Shown here: positions 9,351-17,227 of the stretch, in pieces
How the letters are laid out: each line of letters opens with the position of its first letter
Numbering within the stretch: position 1 is the first letter of the stretch
Assembly (NCBI RefSeq): GCF_018739885.1
Contig: NZ_JADOES010000004.1
Location: forward strand, 1-64,000
Direction: 5' to 3'
Source of the DNA: Leptothoe spongobia TAU-MAC 1115
GTDB lineage: Bacteria; Cyanobacteriota; Cyanobacteriia; Phormidesmidales; Phormidesmidaceae
DNA: 64,000 nucleotides
Notes under the pieces: model-generated
Told to the model about the DNA's origin: nothing
Database searches by the model: none
What the model saw: only the letters and a program-made list of their open reading frames with translations
Translations under genes and position numbers: made by a program

Positions 9351-9534
9351 GCTTCTGAGACAGACGATATCCCAAATGGATTCGAGCAAAGCCTGCACTC
9401 CTTTGATAGAGGGAGTTTTCAGGCTTGACACTCAAGCTCAGTAATGTAGATAAAACTTCTAACCAGGATGCTACATTCGATTCGCGCAAATATGTTCTAA
9501 AGCCCTCACAGGCAAAGGAATGTAAATGAGCGCC
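9351..9534 (+). other. Leader-like gap between tracrRNA and CRISPR array
   Basis: These 184 bp hold no convincing gene. By position the stretch could contain the array promoter or an extension of the tracrRNA transcript. No further repeat copies are visible in it. Confidence 0.4.
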
Positions 9535-9627
9535 GTCGCAATCACCCATCCTGGCCAGGGTGGGTTGAAAGAAGCAATCAACCACCACCACACCGCAATG
9601 ACTACGTCGCAATCACCCATCCTGGCT
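9535..9627 (+). CRISPR. Minimal CRISPR array: one full repeat, one spacer, one truncated repeat
   Basis: The first repeat (9535-9571, 37 bp) begins GTCGCAATCACCCATCCTGG and ends GGGTGGGTTGAAAG, the typical V-K repeat end. The spacer is 34 bp (9572-9605). The second repeat starts at 9606 and keeps only its first ~21-22 bases before diverging, so it is a degenerate terminal copy. With no cas1/cas2 in the window, new spacers are probably not acquired by this locus alone. Confidence 0.88.
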
Positions 9628-9732
9628 GGTACAGGTCAAGACATAGGTATTGCATCCATACAGCAGTGATAACCAGATAATTGTGGTCAAGTCTTTTATC
9701 AAGAAGGCATGCAATCCTGAGAGTTATCAAAT

Positions 9733-9766
9733 GGCGGGTTGAAAGAGAGCGCATCGTTGACATCCC
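9733..9766 (+). ncRNA. Stand-alone homing crRNA targeting tRNA-Val
   Basis: A short repeat remnant, GCGGGTTGAAAG (ending at 9745, sharing GGGTTGAAAG with the array repeat), is followed by AGAGCGCATCGTTGACATC (9746-9764). These 19 bases match perfectly the tRNA-Val gene 307 bp away (protospacer 10071-10089, on the tRNA sense strand), flanked 5' by GGTT, a valid GTN PAM. Published V-K CASTs use such shortened, delocalised crRNAs with short spacers to home to tRNA genes; this one fits in every part. The 5' end of the processed RNA is not known. Confidence 0.9.
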
Positions 9767-9835
9767 AATAGGGGATAAGAACTTTGTCTCATAGAGGCAT
9801 TTTAATAATGCTGTGCAAATGGAGTTCTGACATTT

Positions 9836-9882
9836 TACAGAAGCCCCCAACGTTAATTTTCAGAACGTTGGGGGCTTCTGTA
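9836..9882. terminator. 19-bp inverted repeat between homing crRNA and transposon end
   Basis: The arms 9836-9854 (TACAGAAGCCCCCAACGTT) and 9864-9882 are perfect complements around a 9-base loop. A GC-rich stem of this kind could end transcription coming from the CRISPR side before it runs into the transposon end. There is no long T tract, so termination is inferred from position and stem strength. Confidence 0.5.
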
Positions 9883-9914
9883 TACCTATACTTAGGGAGT
9901 GGATTACTCAGCTA

Positions 9915-10028
9915 AATGACATTTAATCTGACACCACCAGTTAAGCGACACCAATTTGTCCTAACGACATTAATCTGACACTGATGACGCTAATCTGTCA
10001 CCACTGACAAATAATTAGTCACTGTACA
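9915..10028 (-). repeat. Transposon end (LE-type) with five TnsB-binding repeats
   Basis: Read on the minus strand, the end starts TGTACAGTGACTAATTATTT, as in the left end of the Scytonema CAST. Five related units follow, spaced about 20-27 bp apart (GTGACTAATTATTTGTCA, GTGACAGATTAGCGTCA, GTGTCAGATTAATGTCG, AGGACAAATTGGTGTCG, GTGTCAGATTAAATGTCA). These are the expected TnsB binding sites. The outer boundary is at 10028. Confidence 0.9.
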
Positions 10029-10033
10029 TCAGG
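10029..10033. other. Likely 5-bp target-site duplication of the CAST
   Basis: TCAGG directly abuts the TGTACA end. It starts 61 bp from the PAM edge of the tRNA protospacer (10089 down to 10029), within the 60-66 bp window known for V-K CASTs. Its partner copy would flank the unseen far end. Confidence 0.65.
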
Positions 10034-10037
10034 GAAT

Positions 10038-10110
10038 GGACGTACGCCGACTCGAACGGCGGACCTCATCGATGTCAACGATGCGCTCTAACCAACTGAG
10101 CTATACGTCC
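10038..10110 (-). tRNA. tRNA-Val (anticodon GAC)
   Basis: The 73-nt gene folds completely: acceptor GGACGTA / TACGTCC, D stem GCTC / GAGC, anticodon stem CATCG / CGATG around loop TTGACAT, and T stem CGCCG / CGGCG around TTCGAGT. The anticodon GAC reads valine codons. No CCA is encoded. The anticodon arm is the target of the CAST homing crRNA; insertion lies downstream of the tRNA 3' end and leaves the gene intact. Confidence 0.95.
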
Positions 10111-10343
10111 TTAACGATTAATAAGCGTAACACAGTAGCTCCAAGTGGAGCAACGGATTTTAGAAATATTACGGAAATAGGGAAGGCAATACGTAGGGCC
10201 ATCCCTCGTGGGTGCCCTGGGGGTAAACATCGCAAGTATTAGGGCCATCCCTCGTGGGGGCACTTGGGCAAGGGTAGAAGACCCAACCACCAGTCCAGCA
10301 AAATTCATCTACGATAATTCAGGATGTAGGGAGCGATTGGTTT
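10111..10343. other. Intergenic gap with two copies of a GCCATCCCTCGTGGG repeat
   Basis: The motif AGGGCCATCCCTCGTGGG occurs twice (near 10195 and 10240). It resembles the GGGGCATCCCCTTGTGGGTG core of the dispersed repeat at 16338 and 49056. It looks like a short palindromic repeat family. No gene is supported. Confidence 0.5.
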
Positions 10344-11114
10344 ATGGACTGGCGAGAGGTGGCGGGTAACTGGCTGTTAATACCGCCAAATCCAGTGGGG
10401 ATTATTCATTTTCTGGGGGGTGCCTTTGTGGCGGCTGCTCCCAGTGTCACCTATGGTTGGCTGCTAGAAAACCTTTGTGAGCAGGGCTATATCATCGTGG
10501 CGACGCCATTTATTAATACGTTTGACCATGGTGAGATCGCAACCGAAGTCCTCACCACCTTCGACCAGGCCATGATCTACCTACGTCGTCAGATCATCGG
10601 TGAGCGCTACCTACCCATCTATGGCATGGGTCATAGCATGGGCTGCAAAGTCCACCTGCTGATCGCCAGCCTCTACAATATTGACCGCGCCGGTAATATC
10701 CTGATCTCCTTCAATAACTATCCCGCCCGCAAGTCTATTCCCCTACTCGAACAGTTCGTCCAGTTCGCCCCTGATTTCGCCCCAAATTTTGACATTGAGT
10801 TTACCCCCAGCCCTGGTCAAACCTTAGATTTAGTTCGAGATCGCTACACCGTAGGTCGCAATCTGCTGATCAAATTTCGCAAAGACACCATCGACCAAAC
10901 CTATGACCTGAGCGATGTACTGTATCAGCGGTTTCCCCAGATGACGGCCATCCAAATTCTCAAAGGAACCCATACCACCCCTATTGCCCAAGACGTGCGC
11001 TGGCAGACGGGCACATCCTTTACCCCATTTGATGCCCTCGGTCAGTTTGTAAAGCAGGAGTTTTATCGAGATTTAGGACAGCTAAAGGAAACGGTACTGC
11101 AGTGGTTGGGATAG
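10344..11114 (+). CDS. DUF1350 family alpha/beta-hydrolase-like protein
   Basis: This 256-aa protein belongs to DUF1350, a family conserved in cyanobacteria and plastids. It starts MDWREVAGNWLLIPPNPVGIIHFLGGAF and has the nucleophile-elbow-like GMGHSMGCKVHLL at about residues 92-104, which fits an alpha/beta hydrolase fold. There is no signal peptide. Substrate and role are not known. It stands alone after the tRNA, with about 50 bp to the next gene. Confidence 0.8.
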   Translation: MDWREVAGNWLLIPPNPVGIIHFLGGAFVAAAPSVTYGWLLENLCEQGYIIVATPFINTFDHGEIATEVLTTFDQAMIYLRRQIIGERYLPIYGMGHSMGCKVHLLIASLYNIDRAGNILISFNNYPARKSIPLLEQFVQFAPDFAPNFDIEFTPSPGQTLDLVRDRYTVGRNLLIKFRKDTIDQTYDLSDVLYQRFPQMTAIQILKGTHTTPIAQDVRWQTGTSFTPFDALGQFVKQEFYRDLGQLKETVLQWLG

Positions 11115-11221
11115 GGGCAGAAGCCGCCCAAAAATTCGGCCTAGTATAGGAGGTCGAATTTATACATTTGCTGTTAGGGTGGATAAATTCTGGCGTTTTA
11201 CTATATTTCCTCTATATTATT

Positions 11222-12688
11222 ATGCTTCTTCGCTTGCTGACGTTGGGGACTGTTGGTCTATTACTTATATCTCAGGCCCAGCCGGTCTGGGCGAGCTCAT
11301 CTAGCCTCATTGCCCAGGCTGATGAGAGTGCTGTGCCTGAAGAAACCCAGGACTCTGCCATTGATGATGATGCTAAGTCAGACAGTGTGGCACCGGACAG
11401 TGTGGCACCGGATAGTGCCACGCCAAACCCTGAATCCCAACAGCCTTTAGACGAGGTGGATCAGCTGATTCTTGACGGCCTACGCCAGTATGAAAGCCTT
11501 AATTTGCCTGAGGCTAGAACCACTCTAGAGCAGGCGCTTGCAGCAGCCCGTACCAATGAAAATCTGCCCCAGGAGTCGTTTGCGCTCACCATGTTGGGCG
11601 TGATCACTATTAATCAGGGGGAGTATGAGACAGCCACAGACTATAGTCAGCAGGCGATCACAGCGTTAGAAACTGTGAATGATCCCGAGTCTGCGGTGGT
11701 GGCACTCAATGTCCTCGGTCGTTCGGCTCAACTTCAGGGCAATTTACCTGATGCGATCAATTACAGTCAGAACGCGCTTCAGTTGGCTGAAAATATTGAG
11801 TTTGATACGGGCAAATTGGATGCGTTGCATGTGCTAGCAACGACCTATGCAGCCATTGGTCAATATCCCCTGGCATTCAATGCGGCCCAATTAGCGATTC
11901 CACTAGCTCAGTCAGAACAAAATGGTCGCATCTTATTGAGTTCTCTCAATGTGGCTAGCTCTTCGTTGTTGGATCTAGAAGAATATGAGACAGCCCTGGC
12001 CGTGGCTCAAGATGCTTTGACCGTAGCGACTGAGCTGGAAAGCGATCGAGGCAGGGCATTAGCCCTAAGTAACCAGGGGGTGGCTTACTATCGTCTGTCT
12101 AATCTAGAAAAGGCGATTGAGCTGGAGAATGAAGCGTTGAAAGTCGCCCAGGATGCTGGGGTCCTCGATGTCCAATTTACGGCGTTGTATGTGCTGGCTC
12201 TGGCTCATTATGACCAGGAGGACGTGGATACAGCGATTGATTTTTATCAACGTCGTCTCACCCTCAGTCGTGAGTCCGAATCGGTGGGGGCTGAACTGCA
12301 ATCGCTGCTATGGCTGGGGTCAGCGTATTTAGATAGTGGTCGGTATACAGATGCGATCGCATCCTTTGACGAACTATCCACACTATCCGAAACCCGTAAA
12401 CAGCCAGCATTTCAGCGATGGAGTCAGTCCGGTTTAGGCTTTGCCAACGTACAGCTGCAGGACTACCCCACCGCCCAAAGTCACTTTGAACAAGCGTTAG
12501 ACATTGCCAAATCCATCAATGACCGGGTGGGCGAATTCGAATCCTTGAATCTGTTGGCTCAGGTTCACCAGGCCCAAAATAATGCCGAACAAGCCGAAGA
12601 GTATGCGACTCAAGCGGCAGCCATACAGGCCGAAGTACAAGCCGAAGTAGACGCGCAAGCAGAATCATCGACAGCTAACGAAGAGTGA
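11222..12688 (+). CDS. Secreted tetratricopeptide-repeat protein
   Basis: The start is set at ATG 11222, which gives a clean signal peptide (MLLRLLTLGTVGLLLISQAQPVWA); an upstream TTG would add 18 unlikely residues. An acidic, low-complexity linker (with SVAPDSVAPDSATP) follows, and then about eight helical TPR units from about residue 70 to the end, with typical A-x3-Y and A patterns. TPR arrays bind other proteins; in cyanobacteria such exported forms are often periplasmic scaffolds. A terminator hairpin follows the stop. The partner is unknown. Confidence 0.8.
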   Translation: MLLRLLTLGTVGLLLISQAQPVWASSSSLIAQADESAVPEETQDSAIDDDAKSDSVAPDSVAPDSATPNPESQQPLDEVDQLILDGLRQYESLNLPEARTTLEQALAAARTNENLPQESFALTMLGVITINQGEYETATDYSQQAITALETVNDPESAVVALNVLGRSAQLQGNLPDAINYSQNALQLAENIEFDTGKLDALHVLATTYAAIGQYPLAFNAAQLAIPLAQSEQNGRILLSSLNVASSSLLDLEEYETALAVAQDALTVATELESDRGRALALSNQGVAYYRLSNLEKAIELENEALKVAQDAGVLDVQFTALYVLALAHYDQEDVDTAIDFYQRRLTLSRESESVGAELQSLLWLGSAYLDSGRYTDAIASFDELSTLSETRKQPAFQRWSQSGLGFANVQLQDYPTAQSHFEQALDIAKSINDRVGEFESLNLLAQVHQAQNNAEQAEEYATQAAAIQAEVQAEVDAQAESSTANEE

Positions 12689-12693
12689 TTCAT

Positions 12694-12727
12694 GAATGCC
12701 AGGTTTAAGCCCAGGCATTCTCTTTTT
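12694..12727 (+). terminator. Terminator after the TPR gene
   Basis: GAATGCC (12694-12700) pairs with GGCATTC (12714-12720), followed by TCTTTTTT. It starts a few bases after the TPR stop. Confidence 0.75.
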
Positions 12728-12729
12728 TG

Positions 12730-13109
12730 TACGTCTCTTTTAAGCCTTCAACATCATAGCGAGTAAGCAGTGTGTCTCCTTCGGCATCCGCTTGCTCGCT
12801 TCTTCTATTTTCAATGCTGCTTGAGGCTGGAAAGATCTTTATGGCAAACTCTAAGCCTCAATATTTGAGCATTTACCCTCACAATTATTTCGGTTGCTTT
12901 ACCAATGTAAATTTGTCGCAGCAGTTGAAATATATTAATATTCAAGGCTGTTTGGAACGTCGTCTTCGAACAATTTTTTCGATATGATGCAATCTTGAAA
13001 TTTGTATAGGGTAGTTGGCTAAGGGGAGGACAGAACACCTACCCGTCGTTGATGAACAGATTCTTTAAAACGCTTAAATCTAGTGATGAATCAAGGAGTG
13101 TTAGGTTAG
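12730..13109. other. Intergenic region upstream of rpsU
   Basis: About 380 bp without a supported gene; short open frames on both strands have no family features. The rpsU promoter should lie here. A ribosome binding site (AAGGAGTG) is at 13092-13099. Confidence 0.5.
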
Positions 13110-13298
13110 ATGGCCCAGGTCATTATTGGTGAAAATGAAGCTATAGAGTCAGCGTTACGGCGCTTTAAGCGTCAAGTGTCGAGGGCCGATATCTTTTCAG
13201 ATATCAAAAAGAAACGTTATTTTGAAACTCCTATTGAAAAAGCCAAGCGCAAGGCGATTGCCCGTCGTCGTAAGCGTCGGTTCAAATCCAGTACCTAA
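13110..13298 (+). CDS. rpsU: 30S ribosomal protein bS21
   Basis: This 62-aa basic protein ([41 protein letters not shown], with an arginine-lysine-rich tail) is bS21, a small-subunit protein that sits near the mRNA exit and supports initiation. Length and composition are normal. An AAGGAG site precedes it. In cyanobacteria it is often a separate transcription unit, as here. Confidence 0.95.
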   Translation: MAQVIIGENEAIESALRRFKRQVSRADIFSDIKKKRYFETPIEKAKRKAIARRRKRRFKSST

Positions 13299-13350
13299 CC
13301 CAATGGCTTGAGCAACGGCTTGACTAGGACGTAGTTTAGCCCCCCTAACA

Positions 13351-13389
13351 GCGAAGGGGCGATGAAGTTAAACTTCATCGCCCCTTCGC
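13351..13389 (+). terminator. Perfect 19-bp hairpin downstream of rpsU
   Basis: GCGAAGGGGCGATGAAGTT (13351-13369) pairs exactly with 13371-13389 around a single-base loop. It may terminate rpsU transcription or be a palindromic repeat. No T tract follows. Confidence 0.5.
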
Positions 13390-13399
13390 CATAATTAAA

Positions 13400-13950
13400 G
13401 CCCTAGCCTTTAAGCGGCTCTGCCTAGAATAATTGCCAAGCCCCTTGAGGTCAGGCGGTTTAGGAATAGTGTTTTCTGCTATGTCCTAACTTTACTTCCA
13501 CCAAGGACCGATAACCGTGCGTGAAATCACACATTTTTAAGTTTCATGTCACACTACCGCGTTGCAACCCAGGCGAACTACCGATAAAGGCCTCATCAGC
13601 TTAATTAGTAATAGAAAAAAATCCGCTTAGATTTCATCGATGGGGTCTAAGCACCAGCCCTGTAAAGGTGAAATGAATACTTTTAATAATTCTCAAAAGC
13701 TCCTCTCTTAAGTAGATTCAACTTTTCCGAGCTAGAAAAGCATTCTCTACAAATTAAAAATTCCTGATAGCAATAGCCGATTTGTTTGGGATATTTTTTC
13801 TGAAATAGTCTTAAACTGCCTGAATTTCTCTGATTTTAGTGCATTTGAACTAGCTATCTAAATTGCAAAGTTTGGTCCTAATCCATGAGTAATAATGGTT
13901 TTGTCCAAATATAAAGCTCATTGCTAGCCCACCTTGAAAGGGCTGGGTCT
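13400..13950. other. Gene-free AT-rich stretch
   Basis: About 550 bp with no credible coding frame, no tRNA and no RNA family that I recognise. It could be decayed sequence next to the VOC pseudogene or hold a small RNA. Confidence 0.4.
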
Positions 13951-13956
13951 AAGCAC

Positions 13957-14223
13957 TTAGGCTTGATAAAGCTCTAGCGGCCATCCATCAGAGGCCTGGA
14001 AAAACGTGAATCACTGGCCTGTCAGTTCGTCTAATCGTAGGGGTTCAACGGACATATCATGATTTTTGAGGTGGTTGATATTATAGGCCAGGTTTTCCAC
14101 AGCGAGGGCGAGGTGTCTTAGCCCGCAGGCCTCGGGATGCGTCGAGAGGGAGGGGGGCTTATGAAAACCAGATGTCCGTAATGTCAGAGGGCCTGTCAAG
14201 GGCATTTCAGCAATTATGACCAA
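13957..14223 (-). pseudogene. VOC (glyoxalase/bleomycin-resistance) family remnant
   Basis: The minus strand reads HPEACGLRHLALAVENLAYNINHLKNHDMSVEPLRLDELTGQ, then an in-frame TGA (14011-14013), then FTFFQASDGWPLELYQA and TAA. That is the C-terminal half of a vicinal-oxygen-chelate protein; intact relatives have an arginine or lysine where the TGA lies. The N-terminal half is missing: an in-frame TAA sits just upstream, with no glyoxalase start beyond it. The gene is therefore truncated and interrupted. Confidence 0.75.
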
Positions 14224-14234
14224 AAGCTGACTTT

Positions 14235-14275
14235 AAAAAACCTCTACGGTCGAAAATTCGTCCTGGAGGTTTTTT
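14235..14275. terminator. Bidirectional terminator-like hairpin
   Basis: AAAAAACCTC (14235-14244) pairs with GAGGTTTTTT (14266-14275), with A and T tracts on both sides, so it could act on either strand. Confidence 0.6.
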
Positions 14276-14377
14276 CAGATTGGGTGGGCCATGTTTTTTC
14301 GGCAAATCCCTTGCTAAATTAGAAGTGGCTTAAGAGATGCCCGGTGCATTAACTAATTACAACTAACTTGGTAATTA

Positions 14378-14409
14378 CCCCGGTCCCGATGAGGCCGGGG
14401 TTTCATTTT
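14378..14409. terminator. GC-rich hairpin at the 3' end of the phosphoesterase gene
   Basis: CCCCGG (14378-14383) pairs with CCGGGG (14395-14400). A TTTCATTTT stretch follows on the plus strand. It sits just past the minus-strand stop at 14408 and probably ends one or both transcripts. Confidence 0.55.
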
Positions 14410-15598
14410 ATGCCGTTGCTGATTTTGAGGATGAAGCGATCGGTGACGCGGTCCCAGACTTTAGCCATAGGGTGGCATTGTTATCAACATAGTTGGGCTG
14501 TCCGTCAGCGGCAATGGCGCTAAAGCTCTGAAAGTAGCGCTGTAGCTTGGGGGGCAGTTCGGGAAAATCAAACAGGCCATCGCCAGCGGCAATGGCGGCC
14601 CAAAAGTTTCGCATGATGGGGGCGTATTGCTCTGCTTCAGTCGGTGACAGGTGGAGGGGCTTACTGGTGAGTAGCTTCATCATAAAGGGGAAGGATCGAT
14701 CGGCCATCCACTGATGGGAGGTGGCTTGCAAAGTGGGCCAGTCGGGAACGGCCTCGATGCGGTGGGAGGTGATGTCTAGACGATGGGCATTGCCTGTTTT
14801 AGTCAGCTCACAAATGCGGTACGGATGGGGATAGCTGACGAGAGAACCGGTAGTGACTTCGTAGAGCTGATCGGCCTGGGCTACATCCTGGACATGCAGG
14901 TGACCGGTGAGCATTAGGGGCACCCCGGCTGTTTGCAGCCGCTGGGTAAGATCGCTAGCATTTTGGACCATATAGCGCTGTCCCATGCGACTGCGAGATT
15001 GGCGGGGCAGGTGTTCTAGGGCATTGTGATGGAGCATCACCAGAGTCAGCGGTCCACTGGACTGGTCGGTGGGCTGGTCGGTGGGCTGGTCGGCGAGTTG
15101 GTCTAGTTGTTGGTCAAGCCAGTTGAGCTGTGCTGGGTCGAGCCAGCCGCTGTAAAAGGGGTCTCCATTCGCTTCAAAGCCGTTGGAGTTGAGGCCGATC
15201 AGATGCAGGCCATCGAGAAGTTTATGGTGATAGTAGGGCTGACCTGGGTCGGTATAGCCAAAGGCTTGGTATAGATGGACAAACTCATCTAGGGATATGG
15301 TGAGATCGCATCCACCAGATCGCACCACATCATGATTACCCGGCACTACATACACCGGAAAAGGCAGCTGCTCTAAGCGACGTACGAGCCATTGATGATT
15401 TTCCCGCTCACCATGCTGGACCAAATCCCCAGGCAGCAACAAAAAATCAATCCCCACTTGCTCCAGGTGATCTAAAATCTGCTCAAAGGCTGGAATACTC
15501 ACCTCGACAAGGTGAAATCGACTCGGTGAGTCCCATACAGTATGGGGTAAGGCAATATGGAGGTCACTAACCACCGCAAAACGAGCCAAAAGAGCCAT
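14408..15598 (-). CDS. Calcineurin-like metallophosphoesterase
   Basis: The start is set at ATG 15598 (MALLARFAVVSDLHIALPH); an earlier start would overlap trmB. All metallophosphoesterase blocks are visible: SDLHI (D-x-H), LLPGDLVQHGE (GD), VPGNHDVV (GNHD), MLHHNALEH and LTGHLHVQD (GHxH). It should bind two metal ions and hydrolyse phosphoesters, possibly cyclic nucleotides, but the substrate cannot be told. The length (396 aa) exceeds the core domain; about 110 C-terminal residues are family-specific. A short QPTDQPTDQ repeat is seen mid-protein. It is divergent from trmB, 49 bp apart. Confidence 0.85.
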   Translation of the reverse strand: MALLARFAVVSDLHIALPHTVWDSPSRFHLVEVSIPAFEQILDHLEQVGIDFLLLPGDLVQHGERENHQWLVRRLEQLPFPVYVVPGNHDVVRSGGCDLTISLDEFVHLYQAFGYTDPGQPYYHHKLLDGLHLIGLNSNGFEANGDPFYSGWLDPAQLNWLDQQLDQLADQPTDQPTDQSSGPLTLVMLHHNALEHLPRQSRSRMGQRYMVQNASDLTQRLQTAGVPLMLTGHLHVQDVAQADQLYEVTTGSLVSYPHPYRICELTKTGNAHRLDITSHRIEAVPDWPTLQATSHQWMADRSFPFMMKLLTSKPLHLSPTEAEQYAPIMRNFWAAIAAGDGLFDFPELPPKLQRYFQSFSAIAADGQPNYVDNNATLWLKSGTASPIASSSKSATA

Positions 15599-15647
15599 AG
15601 GAGTTGATAGGGTAGATAAGCTTGTCCCATAATCGCCTTTTTCGACC

Positions 15648-16304
15648 ATGACCCGTGTGCGCCAGCACGTCAATCCCCTAAACAATCGCTACAGTACCCC
15701 TGTAACACCCCCCCATTGGGGCGATGTGTTTGCTCACCCAGAACAACCGTTACACATCGATATCGGGAGTGCCAAAGGCTATTTCATCTGCGATATGGCC
15801 CAGCTCTGCCCAGATTGGAATTTTCTTGGCTTAGAGATTCGAGCACCTCTAGTAGAGCAATGTCTCAGACAGCGGCATGAGCTGGGTTTGAGCAATCTGC
15901 ATGCATTGTTTTGCAATGCTAATAATTCTCTGCGGCCTCTATTGGCCAGTCTGTCCCAGCCTCCCCAGCGAGTCAGTATTCAGTTTCCTGATCCCTGGTT
16001 TAAAACACGTCACCAAAAACGACGTGTCGTCCAACCCCAGCTCGTGGCCGACTTAGCAGAGTATATGCTGGCTGGTAGCTGGGTTTGGCTCCAATCTGAT
16101 GTGGAAACGGTTGCCGAGGATATGGTGGAGGTCTTTACGGCCAATCCCCAGTTCAATCGCTCGTTGAACCCATCTCACCCTACCCCACCAGGCACAACTG
16201 GTCCCTGGCTAGCAGACAATCCCCTAGCCGCCCCAACCGATCGCGAACGAGTCACCCTGGCTCAGGGCAAACCAGTATACCGAGCCTTATTCATCAAGGC
16301 TTAG
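15648..16304 (+). CDS. trmB: tRNA (guanine-N7-)-methyltransferase
   Basis: This 218-aa Rossmann-fold methyltransferase forms m7G46 in tRNAs using S-adenosylmethionine. Visible family blocks are HIDIGSAKGYFICDMA (SAM-binding loop), FLGLEIRAPLVEQC, and QFPDPWFKTRHQKRRVVQPQL, the TrmB signature with the catalytic Asp and tRNA-binding basic residues. Length is typical. A dispersed 112-bp repeat begins 33 bp after the stop. Confidence 0.93.
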   Translation: MTRVRQHVNPLNNRYSTPVTPPHWGDVFAHPEQPLHIDIGSAKGYFICDMAQLCPDWNFLGLEIRAPLVEQCLRQRHELGLSNLHALFCNANNSLRPLLASLSQPPQRVSIQFPDPWFKTRHQKRRVVQPQLVADLAEYMLAGSWVWLQSDVETVAEDMVEVFTANPQFNRSLNPSHPTPPGTTGPWLADNPLAAPTDRERVTLAQGKPVYRALFIKA

Positions 16305-16337
16305 AGAGTGGCCATCGTCCATTCTCCATTGCCCACA

Positions 16338-16449
16338 ATTATCCCAAATCCGAATTCCTCAATCCCGATTCAAAATGAACAATCCTGTAGGGGCATCCCC
16401 TTGTGGGTGCCCCTCGATATCAGGTGCTATTAGTCAGGATTTCGTATTA
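16338..16449. repeat. Dispersed ~112-bp repeat, copy A
   Basis: It runs from ATTATCCCAAATCCGAATTC to the TCGTATTA end and matches the reverse complement of 49056-49167 over nearly its full length, with scattered differences. The core GGGGCATCCCCTTGTGGGTG is partly palindromic. It looks like a small non-autonomous repeat. It just touches the 3' end of the minus-strand gene at 16447. Confidence 0.8.
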
Positions 16450-16929
16450 TTCAGTAATTGTTAGGTTATAGCGATGACGCCCTTCCTGAGCAAATGAACC
16501 GACCCAAAACCGATAAGTACCTTTGGCAAAGACGTCTGTAATCTCAGCATCTTGGCTTCGACGACTAGCATTGTCATTGCAGCGGATAGTCCCATCATTG
16601 GGGCCTTGAATCAGTAATGTGGTATCTGCACCACCACTATTCACCGCAATAGTGAGCTGGCTAAAGTCTTGCTCCAGGGTAACAACATGATCCGGAGTGC
16701 GATCAGCATAGCCTAAGCAAAATTCACCATTGCTGTCACGACTGGCAATGTTTGCTAGACCATAGGAACCAACAGTTTCGCCAGTAGCTTGGGTAGAGGA
16801 AAAGCCCAAGGCCAGTCTCATTTCACTAGCCGCTTGTGCAGCGGTGGCTAGCACTAAAGGCAACGCAATACTGGTTAATTTGAATGCTGTTGATTGAGTT
16901 ATTGATCTAAGCGTTGTTGACTTAAACAT
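16447..16929 (-). CDS. Secreted small protein with PPC-like beta domain
   Basis: The start at ATG 16929 gives a signal peptide (MFKSTTLRSITQSTAFKLTSIALPLVLATAAQA); longer frames to 17043 add a poor leader. The mature ~125 residues end in DVFAKGTYRFWVGSFAQEGRHRYNLTITE and include ADTTLLIQGPNDGTIRCNDNA, a pattern typical of bacterial pre-peptidase C-terminal-like beta-sandwiches that assist secretion or binding. Two cysteines (FCLGY, IRCND) could form a disulfide. It stands alone; role unknown. Confidence 0.65.
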   Translation of the reverse strand: MFKSTTLRSITQSTAFKLTSIALPLVLATAAQAASEMRLALGFSSTQATGETVGSYGLANIASRDSNGEFCLGYADRTPDHVVTLEQDFSQLTIAVNSGGADTTLLIQGPNDGTIRCNDNASRRSQDAEITDVFAKGTYRFWVGSFAQEGRHRYNLTITE

Positions 16930-17227
16930 GGTCACACCTAAGAAACACACAGGGGACGCCCATAATGGGCTAAACAAATGTCCCAAGGGTTTAGGACACT
17001 TGACGGTCAGTTGTTTAGGGTGGTGAGGTAGACCTCTACCCAAAACAAGGGCACGTATAGTTAGCTATTTCTAGCGACCGTATAGTTCTACAGTATCTAC
17101 ATTCTCAGGACAGGATAAAGCAAAGATGACGCTTTAGTACACTGGTACAGACTAATGTTGCATTAAGCTTAAAAAAAATTGATGGGTAGGGTAGATGAAG
17201 CTGACAACATAGCTGCTCATATCTATC

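Larger units (their letters stand above)
2640..10028 (+). mobile_element. Type V-K CRISPR-associated transposon (CAST), tRNA-proximal part
   Basis: The gene order is tnsB, tnsC, tniQ, cas12k, tracrRNA, CRISPR array, stand-alone crRNA, then a transposon end ending in TGTACA at 10023-10028. This matches known Tn7-like type V-K CASTs, which insert 60-66 bp from a PAM using Cas12k as an RNA-guided locator without target cleavage. No tnsA is present, as expected for the class. The 5 bp TCAGG at 10029-10033 are the likely target duplication. I found no second TCAGG followed by TGT in 1-2800, so the far end is probably left of the window and the true element is longer. The left coordinate given is only the start of the core module. 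Confidence 0.9.

Noticed and set aside
9122..9358. 78-codon open frame downstream of cas12k
   Set aside because: It overlaps the conserved tracrRNA sequence and has no protein features.
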